64,000 nt of DNA from Litorihabitans aurantiacus (GCF_030161595.1 NZ_BSUM01000001.1:1922001-1986000), one strand, 5' to 3'. Shown: positions 45,698 through 56,885, counted from the stretch's first letter. Translations and numbers: made by a program. The notes: a model not told the origin generated them from the sequence alone.

Positions 45698-47736
45698 GAG
45701 GTGCCCCCGCGCCGCAGGACGCGACGCCAGAACGAGCGGCGCTCACCGCCGTCGCCCTCCGCCCCGGTGGCTCCGGCCGGCTCGCCCGCGCCGGCCTGGC
45801 CGGCCCCGTCGGCCCCCGCCGCCCGCAGGTAGGGCGAGAGGTGCACCTGCTCGCCCGAGCCCGTGACGCGCCCGGCGAGCTCGGCACCGCGCAGCCGCGG
45901 CGGGGCGGCGCTCACCTGGTGGGGGTCGGTGTCCTCACCCGGAACCTGGCGGTCCGCGCGCTCGCTGGCGGCGGCCCGCTCGACCGCGTCGGCCGCGGCC
46001 CGCAGCGCGGCACCGTCCTGCGGCGCGACACCGAGCGCCGCCACCCGGGTGAGCGCGAGGGCGCTCTCGGCCGCGACGACGCGCCCGAGGCGCTCGTCCA
46101 GCAGCGTCGCGGCCTCGCGGCTGAGGCGGCGCACGGCGTCGTCGCCGAACGCGGCCTCCAGCACCTTCTGGGCCAGGACGGCGGTGCCGCCCGCGATGCC
46201 GATCTCGGCGCCGCTGAGCCCGCCCGTACCGGCGAAGACGACCACCATCACGGCGACCCCGAGCCCGTTGACCCCGAAGGACAGCGCCCGCGCCAGACCG
46301 CGCCGGTCCTGACCCTGCTCCCGCACGAGGGCGAGCACGTCGTCCTGCCAGCCGCGGATCTGCGCGGCGATGCTCGCGCGCAGCTCGGTCGTGGCGGTGC
46401 CCAGGGCGGCTGTCGTGCCGTCCCCTCGCACGAGCTCCGCGCCCGCCGGCTCGGCGAGCCAGAGCGCGCGCGTCCGCTCGCGCGCGGTCTCGACGGCGTC
46501 GAGCGTCACCGCCGCGAGCCCCTGCGCGATCGCGACCTCGACGGTCTCGGGCGCGACGCGGCGGCCGCGCACGAGGGCACCGACGGCGTCGCGCACCCGG
46601 CTCACCCCGCGTTCGACCGAGCGCATGACGTCGCTCGTGCCAACGAGGTCCTGCCAGCGCGCGAGGACCTCGCCGCGCAGCATCGCGCCGTCGGAGGTCG
46701 CCTCGGTCAGCGCCGCGCGCGCCTCGGCCTCGCTGACCTCGACGGCGCGCACCAGCCGGGCGGCGGCCGCGGCCTGCGCCTCGGCCGCGTCCGCGGTCTC
46801 GCGCACGCCGGCCACGACCGCGGCGACGACGCCGTCGCGCGTGGCCAGAGCGATCTCGCCACGGGCACGCGCGTCCCCGCCGAGGTCGGAGAGCCAGGCG
46901 GCGACGTCGGCCACCGCGGCCGCGGGCAGCAGGCCGTTCTCGTCCTGCGGCGCCTCGGCCACGACGAAGAGCGGGGCGCCGGCCAGGCCGTGGGCCGCCA
47001 TCAGGCGGGACAGGTCGACGACGACCTCCTCGTCCCCCTCCTCGACCCGGTCCAGGACGAGCGCGATCTGCGCCCGGCGCTCGGCCGCGCGGCCCAGCAG
47101 GTCCCACGGGACGGCGTCCGCGTAGCGCGCGGCGGTGGTGACGAAGAGCCAGAGGTCGGCGGCGGCGAGCAGCTGCGCGGCAAGGTCGCGGTTGGCGGTC
47201 TCGAGCGAGTCGATGTCGGGTGCGTCCAGGAGCGCGAGGCCCGCGGGGATGCCGGGGAAGGGGGAGAGGCGCAGGGCGCGGACGGTGGTGGTCTCCTGGC
47301 GGTCGGCGGCGGTGCGAGCCGTGTCCGAGACTGCCGCTCCGTCCTCGCGCCGGAGCGTGGGCAGGATGCGGTCGCCCGCGAACCACGGCGCATCGGCCGG
47401 GTGGTGGACGAGGACCGGGGAGCGCGTCGTCGGGCGCAGCACGCCCGGCCTGGTGAGGGACGCCCCGAGGAGGGAGTTGACCAGCGTCGACTTGCCCGCA
47501 CCGGTGGATCCGCCGACGACGACCAGCAGCGGCGCACCGACGGTCCGCAGGCGGGGCAGCAGGTAGTCGTCGAGCTGGTCCAGCAGGGCGCGGCGGCGGG
47601 CGCGAGCCAGCTCGACCCCGGCTCCCGCGAGCGGGAGCGTGGTCGCCGCCAGCCGGCCGCGGACGACGTCGAGGCCGCTCACCAGGTCCGCGCGGGCGGT
47701 GGTGGCGCCGCCCTCGGCGCCCGCGGGCGTGGTCAT
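45694..47736 (-). CDS. Dynamin-like GTPase, A partner of pair 1
   Basis: 680 residues. The G domain has VVGGSTGAGKSTLVNSLLG (G1) near residue 75, LLDAPDIDS (G3) and LVLDRVEEG at the G4 position, not a canonical NKXD. Long helical regions follow, then a hydrophobic hairpin (NGLGVAVMVVVFAGTGG, GIAGGTAVLAQKVLE) near residues 520-560 that could insert into membrane. The tail is Gly/Ala/Glu-rich and ends basic (RRSFWRRVLRRG). It heads the pair and is paralogous to the gene at 51760-53390. Confidence 0.85.
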   Translation of the reverse strand: MTTPAGAEGGATTARADLVSGLDVVRGRLAATTLPLAGAGVELARARRRALLDQLDDYLLPRLRTVGAPLLVVVGGSTGAGKSTLVNSLLGASLTRPGVLRPTTRSPVLVHHPADAPWFAGDRILPTLRREDGAAVSDTARTAADRQETTTVRALRLSPFPGIPAGLALLDAPDIDSLETANRDLAAQLLAAADLWLFVTTAARYADAVPWDLLGRAAERRAQIALVLDRVEEGDEEVVVDLSRLMAAHGLAGAPLFVVAEAPQDENGLLPAAAVADVAAWLSDLGGDARARGEIALATRDGVVAAVVAGVRETADAAEAQAAAAARLVRAVEVSEAEARAALTEATSDGAMLRGEVLARWQDLVGTSDVMRSVERGVSRVRDAVGALVRGRRVAPETVEVAIAQGLAAVTLDAVETARERTRALWLAEPAGAELVRGDGTTAALGTATTELRASIAAQIRGWQDDVLALVREQGQDRRGLARALSFGVNGLGVAVMVVVFAGTGGLSGAEIGIAGGTAVLAQKVLEAAFGDDAVRRLSREAATLLDERLGRVVAAESALALTRVAALGVAPQDGAALRAAADAVERAAASERADRQVPGEDTDPHQVSAAPPRLRGAELAGRVTGSGEQVHLSPYLRAAGADGAGQAGAGEPAGATGAEGDGGERRSFWRRVLRRGGTS

Positions 47737-47811
47737 GCGCTCATCCTGCCCCGTGGCTGCGGCAGGCGCGGGTGCGGCACGCCCGGGCCGGTGCGTCCTT
47801 GCTCACGCACG

Positions 47812-47849
47812 AGGGCCCCGCCGCGCCGGTACCGGCGGGACGGGGCCCT
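47812..47849 (-). terminator. Hairpin terminator after ettA
   Basis: AGGGCCCCG and CGGGGCCCT flank an inner GC-rich stem, 26 bases past the ettA stop on the minus strand. Confidence 0.65.
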
Positions 47850-47874
47850 GGATCGTCGTGCGGGGTGCGAGCGG

Positions 47875-49557
<1,683 letters not shown>

Positions 49558-49711
49558 AGTTCTCCCTCAGAGCCTCTCGGGGTGGATGGTCTGGGACAAG
49601 CCTACGCGGGCGGGCTGACGGCGGGCGCGAGCGGTGGGTACGAGGAGCGAGCGCGAGCAGCGGGCGGGGCCGACGGCGCGGGGGTGGCGACCGCCGGCCC
49701 CGCCGGCCCGG

Positions 49712-50242
49712 TCAGAACGGCGGTCCGTCGCCGTCGCCCTCCTCACCGGCGGCGGTGCCCGAGGCCGACGCCCCCGCCATCGCCGGCTCGGGGGTGCCCT
49801 CGTCCGCCAGCACCTCGAAGCCGGTCAGGTCGGGGACGTTGCCGTGGCTCCCGTCACCGCTCTCCTCGCCGCCGGCGCCCGACGGCGCCGTCCGGTTCCA
49901 CACGAGCGAGCCGCTCGTGAGGTCGATCGCGACGCTGCGGGCGATGACGGCGGGTCCGCTGCGCGGCTGACCGTCCTGCGTCACCCACTCCTCGTGCGAG
50001 AGGTCGCCCACGATCGTCAGCGGCGTCCCCTTGCGCACGACGGCGGCGACGCGCTCGGCGAGCTGGCGGAAGACGGTGACGCTCACCCAGAGGGTGGCCT
50101 TGTCCTCCCAGCCGCCGTCGGGCGACCTCTTGCGCGACGTGCTCGCCAGCCGGAAGCTCGTCCAGACGGTGCCGCTGGCGGACTTGCGCAGCTCGGGCAC
50201 CGACCCCGCGTGCCCGCGGATCGTGATGGTCGTGTCGTTCAT
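49712..50242 (-). CDS. ssb: Single-stranded DNA-binding protein
   Basis: 176 residues. The OB fold spans about 1-105: TITIRGHAGSVPELRKSASG, WTSFRLASTSRK and LTIVGDLSHEEWVTQDG. A Gly/Ser/Glu-rich linker leads to the acidic tip GDGDGPPF, a variant of the usual DDDIPF partner-binding end. It is not beside rpsF/rpsR here, so this may be the accessory SsbB-type copy. The 151-bp gap upstream contains a 16-bp palindrome (GGATGCGCGCGCATCC near 50278) and no gene. Confidence 0.9.
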   Translation of the reverse strand: MNDTTITIRGHAGSVPELRKSASGTVWTSFRLASTSRKRSPDGGWEDKATLWVSVTVFRQLAERVAAVVRKGTPLTIVGDLSHEEWVTQDGQPRSGPAVIARSVAIDLTSGSLVWNRTAPSGAGGEESGDGSHGNVPDLTGFEVLADEGTPEPAMAGASASGTAAGEEGDGDGPPF

Positions 50243-50393
50243 GGTCTCTCCTTCTCCTGACGGTGCTGGTGAGGAGAGGATGCGCGCGCATCCGGACGTC
50301 GAGGAGCCCGCCGGGAGGCGCTGTGCGGTGCCACGACGCGCGGCCGTGCTGGGGACACTCCCCCGCCGCGCCGGCCCTACCGGGAGAGCCGGC

Positions 50394-51758
50394 TCAGCGG
50401 GTGTCGGCGCCCAGCGTCGCCCGCGCCGAGGCCAGGGCTGCCAGCTCGGCCCGCGCCGGGGCGAGCGTCCGCGCCACGACGGGCGCCAGCGCCGCCGTCG
50501 CCGCCGTGCGGTAGGCCGCAGCGGCCTCGTCGCCCGCGCGCTCGAGGCGACCCCGCCGCAGCCGGGCCAGCAGCCCGGGCGTCGGCGGCGGTGCGGCGGC
50601 GATCTCCGCGAGTGCTGCGACCGCGTCGCCGGAGATCGCGCCCGCGCCGGGCACGGCGGCGTCGACCGCCGAGCGCCAGGCCGCGGGGAGGCCGGCGGTC
50701 AGCTCCTCCACCCACGCCGAGCGGACGGCGTCGACCCGGGCCCGCGACGGGGTGCGCACGCCGGTGACCGCCCCGCCCTCGCCGCGGTGGGCGGCGGCGA
50801 GCGCGTCCGCGACGGCCTCCGTACCGAGCACGTCGGCCAGCCGCCCCACGGCGGCCGCGTCCTCGACGTCGGGCACCGCACCCGTGCCGATCGCCGCGGC
50901 GAGGTCCTGCGTGAGGGAGACCAGCTGCGCCCGCACCGCGACCCGACCCGCGGAGCTGCGCTCCCCCGTCCGGCGCAGCGTCTCGCGCAGCGTGGGCACT
51001 CCCTCGCCGGTCCGGGCCGAGACGAGCAGGATCTCCACCTCGCCGAGACCCTCGCCCACGAGGAGACGGGCGATGTCGAGGCGCAGCTGGTCGCGCCCGG
51101 ACTCCGTGAGCGTGTCGACCTGGTTGAGGACGACGACCATCGCCTCCTGCCGCCCGGCGAGCGCCGCGAGGTAGTCGCCGTGCAGGCGCTGATCGGCGTA
51201 CTTCTGAGGGTCCAAGACCCACACGAGGAGGTCGACCAGCGGGACGAGGCGGTCGACGTGCCGCCGGTGACCCTGCGCGATCGAGTCGTGGTCGGGCACG
51301 TCGAGCAGCACGACACCGTCGAGCGAGCCGGGCACGGGTCCCGCGAGCGCCTGCTCCCCGCGGTAGCGACGGTCGGTCGGCACCTCGAGGTGGTCCAGCA
51401 GCGTGCTCGCCCGCGACCCCCACACCGCTCCGGTCGGGACCGCGGTGGTCGGGCGGCGCGCTCCGACGTCGGCGACGTCGAGGCCCGAGATCGCGTTGAA
51501 GAGCGAGGACTTGCCCGATCCGGTACCGCCGACGAGCGCGACGACCGTGTGCTCGATGCCGCGGTCGATGCGGGAGCCCAGCACGTCGAGCGTCTCGCGG
51601 GCGCTCGTCAGGACCTCGACCGGCAGGCGCGGGGCGAGGTGGTCGACGAGGTCGTGCAGCTCGCGCAGGCGCGCGGCCTCGGGGCTCCCTGCGTCGTCAC
51701 GGGCGGCGTGCGCGGCCCGGGTCCGCCCGTCCGTCGTGTCCGTCGCGTCGTCCGTCAT
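50394..51758 (-). CDS. Era/YfjP-like GTPase, B partner of pair 2
   Basis: 454 residues. G1 is ALVGGTGSGKSSLFNAISG near residue 74, G3 is LLDVPDHDS, and G4 is VVLNQVD, followed by WVLDPQKYAD-type sequence shared with pair 1 (VTNPQKYAD). Unlike its paralogue at 44012 it has no clear membrane helices; the C-terminal half is helical and Ala/Arg-rich. The ATG is one base past the A-partner stop, so the two are co-translated. Confidence 0.85.
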   Translation of the reverse strand: MTDDATDTTDGRTRAAHAARDDAGSPEAARLRELHDLVDHLAPRLPVEVLTSARETLDVLGSRIDRGIEHTVVALVGGTGSGKSSLFNAISGLDVADVGARRPTTAVPTGAVWGSRASTLLDHLEVPTDRRYRGEQALAGPVPGSLDGVVLLDVPDHDSIAQGHRRHVDRLVPLVDLLVWVLDPQKYADQRLHGDYLAALAGRQEAMVVVLNQVDTLTESGRDQLRLDIARLLVGEGLGEVEILLVSARTGEGVPTLRETLRRTGERSSAGRVAVRAQLVSLTQDLAAAIGTGAVPDVEDAAAVGRLADVLGTEAVADALAAAHRGEGGAVTGVRTPSRARVDAVRSAWVEELTAGLPAAWRSAVDAAVPGAGAISGDAVAALAEIAAAPPPTPGLLARLRRGRLERAGDEAAAAYRTAATAALAPVVARTLAPARAELAALASARATLGADTR

Positions 51759-51759
51759 G

Positions 51760-53390
51760 TCAGGCCTCCCCCGCCAGCACCCGCAGCTCACCCGTGCGCA
51801 GCCGCAGTGTCGCGACCGCCTCGGCGTCGACCATCCCGGCCAGCGGCGCGGCCACCGCGTCGGCCTCGGCCCGCACGACGCCGGTCGCACGGGTCGTCAG
51901 TGAGGTGCGCGCCGCCGCGAGGGCGGTCTCCCCGCACTGCGCCAGCGTCGGGCGACGGCGGCCACCGCGCCGTCGACCCCCGCGGCCGCCAGGAGCAGGA
52001 GCGTGGCGGCACCGGCGTCCTCCAGCTCGACGTCGGCCGCGCCGCCGTCGGGCACCGTCAAGCCGGCGGCCAGCCGCGCGACGTCGTCGACCCAGCCCGT
52101 CCGGGCGTGCGCGAGGCGGTCTGCGCGCTCGCGGCGGGCGACGTCGCCGGTGCGCCGGGCCAGCAGCGCGGCACCCGCGGGGTCCGCGCGCCAGTCGGTC
52201 GCGACGGCGTCGTGCGCCGACGCCGCGGCGCGCCCCACGACGTCGTCGAACGATCGCTCGACCTCGCCCCGGAGGGCTGCGAGCGCGGCGGCGCGATCGG
52301 CCCCGCCGCGCGTGACGCGGCGGCGCGCGAGGAACCCGCGCACCTCGTGTGCGAGTGGCTCCAGAGGTCCGCGAGCCCCGGCGAGCGCAAGCCAGCGCGT
52401 GGTGGGCCCACCGTCAGCGAGCGCGCCGCCGGCCACCTCGCGGCCGACCTCGTCGGAGGCGGCGGTCGACGCCGCCGTCGCGCGGGCGGCGAGGTCCTCG
52501 GCCGCGCGGGTCTGCGCCAGGACGGCGTCGAGCAGCTCGCGCACCTCCTCGCGCAGCGGCCCCCACACCCCGCGCAGGGTGCGGGCGGTGACGCCCTGCG
52601 CACCGGCCCGGGTGGCCACGAGGTCGAGCCAGCGCCGGACCTCGGCGGTGTGGTCGGCGGGCAGCGCGCCGTCGATCGGTCCGGCGTCGGGCACGATCAG
52701 GAGCGGCACGGCGTCGAAACCGGCTGCCACGAGCCTGCCGAGCAGGTCGCGACGCACCTCGCCCACGACGTCGGCCGCCACGCGGTCCAGCACGACGGCG
52801 ATGGTCACCCCGCGCCGTCGGACCTCCTCGAGCACGGTCCAGGGCAGCGCGTCGCCGTACCGCGTGGCCGTGGTGACGAAGAGCCACAGGTCGGCGACCT
52901 CGACGAGCTCGACCGCGAGCCTGCGGTTGCCCTCCTCGACCGAGTCGAGGTCCGGGGCGTCCAGCAGGGCGATGCCGGCCGGGATGCCGGAGGCGGTCAC
53001 GACGTCGGCGAGGTGGGTCACGGGGTGGTCGGCGAGCCGCTCGACGTCACCCGGGTGGACGACCAGGACGGGGCGGCGCGTGGTGGGGCGCAGCACGCCC
53101 GACGCGCTGACCTGCGCGCCCGCGAGCGAGTTGACCAGCGTCGACTTGCCCGCACCGGTCGGGCCGCCGACGACGAGGATCGCCGGGGTCGCGGCCTCGC
53201 GCAGCCGCGGGAGCAGGTGGGTGGTGATCTGCGCCAGGACGCGGGTGCGGAGCGCGCGGGCGTGGTCCGCGCCGTCGACCTCGAGCGGGAGGGCGATCTC
53301 GGCGAGGTGGGTGGCGAGGTCGGAGGCGACCTCCAGCGCGGGTCCGGTCGGCCTGCCGGGCGGGGACGGCGGCGTCGTCGGCGTGGTCAC
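51760..53390 (-). CDS. Dynamin-like GTPase, A partner of pair 2, frame broken near the end
   Basis: About 543 residues. G1 is VVGGPTGAGKSTLVNSLAG near residue 75, G3 is LLDAPDLDS and the G4 position is VVLDRVAAD, all shared with the A partner of pair 1. GVLRPTTRRPVLVVHPGD is the switch I region. One G is missing near 51926, after RRWRSAG. The correct frame then reads ETALAAARTSL and runs to the TGA at 51760. It lacks the strong hydrophobic hairpin of the pair 1 protein. Confidence 0.84.
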
Positions 53391-53466
53391 CCCCTCACCC
53401 TGCCCCAGATCGGCGGCCGGGACGGGGACGCGCGCCGGGAGCGTGTGGTCACGATCACCGCGGACC

Positions 53467-53991
53467 TCACGCGTCGGGGGCGACGCCGTCCGGATCGGTC
53501 CGCACGAGCCAGGCAGACAGGATGCGAGCGAGATCGTCGCGGTCGCGGCCCGAGAGGTCGGCGACGAGCCGGTGCTCGTTGGCCATGTGGTCGGTGTAGG
53601 CGGCGTCGGCCGCCGCGAGGCCCGCGGGCGTGAGAGCGACGACGCGGCCGCGGCCGTCCTCCGCGCTGCGCCGCCGGGCCACGAGCCCCGCGCGCTCGAG
53701 CCGGTCGACGCGCTTGGAGGTCGCCCCCGAGGTGACCATCGTGCGCGCGGCGAGGTCGGTGGGGGTGCGCTCGTAGGGGTCGCCGGCGCGGCGCAGCGTC
53801 ATGAGGACGTCGAACTCGCCCTGACTGAGACCGTGTGCGGCGTAGACGGTCTCGAGCTGCGCCATGAGGAGGCCGCCGAGGCGGTGCAGCCGGCCGATGA
53901 CGGCCTGGGGCGAGGGGTCGACGTCGGGCCGCTCGCGGCGCCACTCGCGCTGGATCGTCTCGACGTGGTCGCTCGGGGGCCGGTCGGTCAC
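53467..53991 (-). CDS. MarR-family regulator divergent from an EamA transporter
   Basis: 174 residues. The winged helix includes LSQGEFDVLMTLRRAGDPYE, LAARTMVTSGATSKRVDRLE and RSAEDGRGRVVALTPAG. The start is set at the GTG at 53991 (TDRPPSDHVE) because TATCCT (54003 to 53998) lies just upstream, so the mRNA is probably leaderless; an in-frame GTG at 54018 lies upstream of that box. It probably controls the divergent transporter through the palindrome at 54024-54054. Confidence 0.9.
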   Translation of the reverse strand: MTDRPPSDHVETIQREWRRERPDVDPSPQAVIGRLHRLGGLLMAQLETVYAAHGLSQGEFDVLMTLRRAGDPYERTPTDLAARTMVTSGATSKRVDRLERAGLVARRRSAEDGRGRVVALTPAGLAAADAAYTDHMANEHRLVADLSGRDRDDLARILSAWLVRTDPDGVAPDA

Positions 53992-54023
53992 GAGGTCAGG
54001 ATACCGGGGCACTGGCACTTAGC

Positions 54024-54054
54024 TTCCACGGAAGGCATACTGCCTTCCGTGGAA
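54024..54054. promoter_or_regulatory. 31-bp palindromic operator over the EamA promoter and start
   Basis: TTCCACGGAAGGCA-TAC-TGCCTTCCGTGGAA is a perfect 14-bp inverted repeat around three bases. It contains the CATACT -10-like box (54036-54041) and the GTG start at 54049, so a bound MarR dimer would block EamA transcription. Confidence 0.7.
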
Positions 54055-54978
54055 AGTAGATGGCAGTGGATCCTGGTGACGGCGGTCGCGCCGGTCGCGT
54101 GGGGCAGCACGTACGTCGTCACCCACCGCGCGCTCCCGGCGGACTCCCCGCTCTGGGGTGCCACGCTGCGCGCGCTGCCCGCGGGACTCGTCCTGATGCT
54201 CATCGCCCGGCGGCTGCCGCAGGGTGCGTGGTGGTGGCGCTCGGTGGTGCTCGGGACGCTGAACGTCGGGGCGTTCTTCGTGCTGATCTACGTCGCCGCG
54301 CAGGCGCTGCCGAGCGGGGTGGCGAGCAGCGTGATGGCGGCGGCGCCCGTGGCGATGATGCTGACGGCGTGGGCGCTGGTCAGCGAGCGCCCCACGCTGC
54401 GCGCGCTCGCCGGGGCGGCCACCGGGATCGTCGGCGTGACGCTGATCGTGGGGACGGCGACCGGTGCGGTGGACCCGTGGGGCGTCGCGGCGTCCGTGGC
54501 CGCGATGCTGATGTCCTCGTTCGGGTTCGTGCTCGCGAAGCGGTGGCGCAGCGACGTGCCGCCCCTGGTCTCCACCGCGTGGCAGATGGCCGCGGGCGGG
54601 GTGATGCTCGCCGTAGCCGCCCTCGTGGTGGACGGTGCACCGCCGCCGATGGACGGCGCCGCGATCGCCGGTTTCGCCTACCTCTCGATCATCGCGACGG
54701 CGGTCGCGTTCGTCGCGTGGTTCAGCGGACTCGCGCGGCTGCCGGCCGGGACGGTCGGGGTGATCGGCCTGCTCAACCCGGTCACGGGGGTGGCGCTCGG
54801 GGCGCTGGTCTCGGGCGAGCGGCTGTCGGTGGGGCAGGGCGTGGGGGTGGTGCTCGTGCTGGCCGGGATCGCGACGACGGCGGTGGTTGGGCGGGGGCGC
54901 GCACCCGGGGAGGCCCGGACGCGGGCGGCGGAGGGGCGGTGCCCCCGGCAGGACTCGAACCTGCAACCGACGGATTAG
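54049..54978 (+). CDS. EamA-family drug/metabolite transporter
   Basis: 309 residues with ten hydrophobic helices in two EamA repeats (APVAWGSTYVVTHRALPADS at the start, SFGFVLAKRWRSDVPPLVSTAWQMAAGG opening the second). It is an exporter of small metabolites or drugs; the substrate is not known. The GTG lies seven bases after CATACT and has no ribosome site. The last 13 codons (RQDSNLQPTD end) are antisense to tRNA-Arg, so the true C-terminus was probably set by drift into the tRNA gene. Confidence 0.9.
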   Translation: MESRWQWILVTAVAPVAWGSTYVVTHRALPADSPLWGATLRALPAGLVLMLIARRLPQGAWWWRSVVLGTLNVGAFFVLIYVAAQALPSGVASSVMAAAPVAMMLTAWALVSERPTLRALAGAATGIVGVTLIVGTATGAVDPWGVAASVAAMLMSSFGFVLAKRWRSDVPPLVSTAWQMAAGGVMLAVAALVVDGAPPPMDGAAIAGFAYLSIIATAVAFVAWFSGLARLPAGTVGVIGLLNPVTGVALGALVSGERLSVGQGVGVVLVLAGIATTAVVGRGRAPGEARTRAAEGRCPRQDSNLQPTD

Positions 54979-55012
54979 AAGGCCGTTGCTCTATCCATTG
55001 AGCTACGAGGGC
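54940..55012 (-). tRNA. tRNA-Arg (anticodon TCT)
   Basis: The acceptor arm GCCCTCG pairs with CGGGGGC (one G-T pair), the D arm contains AGCTCAATGGATAGAGC, the anticodon loop is CTTCTAA, and the T arm is GCAGGTTCGAGTCCTGC. The discriminator base is A and CCA is not encoded. Its 3' half overlaps the end of the opposite-strand EamA gene by 39 bases. Confidence 0.95.
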
Positions 55013-55119
55013 GCGCCCGCCAGCCTACCGGGCGGCCCCCGCCCCACCGGGAGGTCAAGCACCCGTCACAGGCACGCCCGAGGTGTGTCACGCGTCGCGC
55101 CCGATCGCCTCCGCGTGAC

Positions 55120-55125
55120 TAGGGT
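55120..55125 (+). promoter_or_regulatory. -10 box of leaderless glutamate dehydrogenase gene
   Basis: TAGGGT lies seven bases before the ATG at 55133 and no ribosome site is present. Confidence 0.5.
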
Positions 55126-55132
55126 CACAGCC

Positions 55133-56482
55133 ATGACCACCCTCGTCACCCAGGCGGGCAGCGGCGACGACGCCGCGGCACCCGTCGCTCCGTCCGACCC
55201 ATCCCCCGCGGACGCCAGCCCCTCCGCCGTCGACCACCCGACGCTCGGCCCGCTCGACGACGCGCGCGCCCAGCTGGCCTTCGCCGTCGACCACCTCGGT
55301 CTCGACGACGGCATGCACCGCCTGCTCGCGACGCCGCGGCGCGAGCTCACCGTCAGCGTCCCGCTGCGGCGCGACGACGGCTCCACCACCCTGTTCCTCG
55401 GCCACCGGGTGCAGCACAACTTCTCGCGCGGCCCCGCGAAGGGCGGTCTGCGGTTCTCCCCGAACGTCGATCTCGACGAGGTACGTGCGCTCGCCATGTG
55501 GATGACGTGGAAGTGCGCCCTCGTGGACGTGCCCTACGGCGGCGCGAAGGGCGGCATCGCGATCGACCCGCGCGCGCACTCGCAGGCGGAGCTCGAGCGC
55601 GTCACGCGCCGCTACACCAGCGAGATCATGCCGCTCATCGGCCCGGAGCAGGACATCCCGGCGCCCGACATCGGCACGGACGAGCGCACCATGGCCTGGA
55701 TGATGGACACCTACTCCGTCAACGTCGGCCACACGGTCCCGGGCGTCGTGACCGGCAAGCCGCTGAGCCTCGGCGGGTCGCTCGGCCGGGCCAGCGCCAC
55801 CTCGCGCGGGGTCGCGCACGCCGCGGTCCTCGCGATGCGCCACCGCGGCCTCGACCCCGACGCCTCCACCGCCGCCGTCCAGGGCTTCGGCAAGGTCGGG
55901 CGCGACGCCGCCCGGCTGCTGGCCGAGGCGGGCGTCAAGGTCGAGGCGATCAGCGACGTCGACGGCGCCGTCCACCGCGCGGGCGGCATCGACGTGGCCG
56001 GCCTGATCGAGCACGTGGACGCGACCGGATCCGTGCGCGGGTTCGAGGGCGGCGAGGAGATCGACGGCGCGGCCCTGCTCGAGCTCGACGTCGACACGCT
56101 CGTCCCGGCCGCGATCGAGGGCGTGATCACCGAGGCGAACGCCGCCCGGGTGTCGGCGAGGATCGTCGTCGAGGGCGCCAACGGCCCGACGACCGAGGCC
56201 GCCGACGCGATCCTGCGCGAGCGCGACGTGCTCGTGGTCCCCGACATCCTCGCGAACGCGGGCGGCGTGATCGTGTCCTACTTCGAGTGGGTGCAGGCCA
56301 ACCAGGCCTACTGGTGGAGCGAGCGCGAGGTGAACGACAAGCTCGCCGAGCGGATGACGAAGGCGTGGGAGGCGGTGCTGCTGCAGGCCACGCGCCACGG
56401 CCAGTCGATGCGCGAGGCCGCGACGTGCCTCGCCGTCGCACGCGTCACCGAGGCGCACCAGCTGCGGGGGCTCTACCCCTGA
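55133..56482 (+). CDS. gdhA: Glu/Leu/Phe/Val-type dehydrogenase (glutamate dehydrogenase)
   Basis: 449 residues. The substrate lysines are in GPAKGGLRFSPNVDLDEV and PYGGAKGGIAIDPR. The nucleotide-binding motif is VQGFGKVGRDAARLLAEAG near residue 245. EGANGPTTEAADAILRERDVLVVPDILANAGGV is typical of glutamate dehydrogenases. It interconverts glutamate and 2-oxoglutarate plus ammonia. The N-terminal 35 residues are Ala/Pro/Ser-rich and not conserved. NAD or NADP preference cannot be told. Confidence 0.93.
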   Translation: MTTLVTQAGSGDDAAAPVAPSDPSPADASPSAVDHPTLGPLDDARAQLAFAVDHLGLDDGMHRLLATPRRELTVSVPLRRDDGSTTLFLGHRVQHNFSRGPAKGGLRFSPNVDLDEVRALAMWMTWKCALVDVPYGGAKGGIAIDPRAHSQAELERVTRRYTSEIMPLIGPEQDIPAPDIGTDERTMAWMMDTYSVNVGHTVPGVVTGKPLSLGGSLGRASATSRGVAHAAVLAMRHRGLDPDASTAAVQGFGKVGRDAARLLAEAGVKVEAISDVDGAVHRAGGIDVAGLIEHVDATGSVRGFEGGEEIDGAALLELDVDTLVPAAIEGVITEANAARVSARIVVEGANGPTTEAADAILRERDVLVVPDILANAGGVIVSYFEWVQANQAYWWSEREVNDKLAERMTKAWEAVLLQATRHGQSMREAATCLAVARVTEAHQLRGLYP

Positions 56483-56512
56483 CGGGAGCCGCGGGGCCTC
56501 GCTGACGACGCG

Positions 56513-56812
56513 TCAGGTCTCGAGGCCGACGATGCGTAGCGTGACGTCGACCGTGTCGCCCGCCGCGCAGCCCTGCGCCGTCCGCACCGCCTTCTTGACC
56601 GGCAGGATGTAGGCGCCGTGCTCCCGGCTGGGGAACACCGACGTCGTCCAGGTGCTCGTGCCGATCGTCACCTCGACCTTGACCGAGCCGAAGCCGCCCT
56701 GCAGCCCGGCGGTGCGCTGGTCGATCTCGTCGGAGGCCGCCTCGGGGACGGTCAGCATGTGCCAGCGGCCCTCGTTCATCGTCCACAGCTCGGCGTCGAA
56801 GCGGTACGGCAT
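56513..56812 (-). CDS. DUF1905-domain protein
   Basis: 99 residues: YRFDAELWTMNEGRWHMLTVPE, then FGSVKVEVTIGTSTWTTSVFP and YILPVKKAVRTAQGCAAGDTVDVTL. This matches the small beta-barrel DUF1905 family, whose function is unknown. It is a single gene convergent with gdhA. Confidence 0.88.
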   Translation of the reverse strand: MPYRFDAELWTMNEGRWHMLTVPEAASDEIDQRTAGLQGGFGSVKVEVTIGTSTWTTSVFPSREHGAYILPVKKAVRTAQGCAAGDTVDVTLRIVGLET

Positions 56813-56885
56813 GGGGCGAGCCTAGGGGTGGTAGGCAGTGCTGGACGCCCCGTGGTCTTCGGGGGCGCCCCACTAGGCTCGGCCC

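Noticed and set aside
43494-45887. A 797-residue frame joining the thioesterase to a long Arg-rich upstream part
   Set aside because: Only the last 173 residues have family motifs. The rest is a shadow of the membrane GTPase, and a GTG at 44015 overlapping its stop is the natural start.
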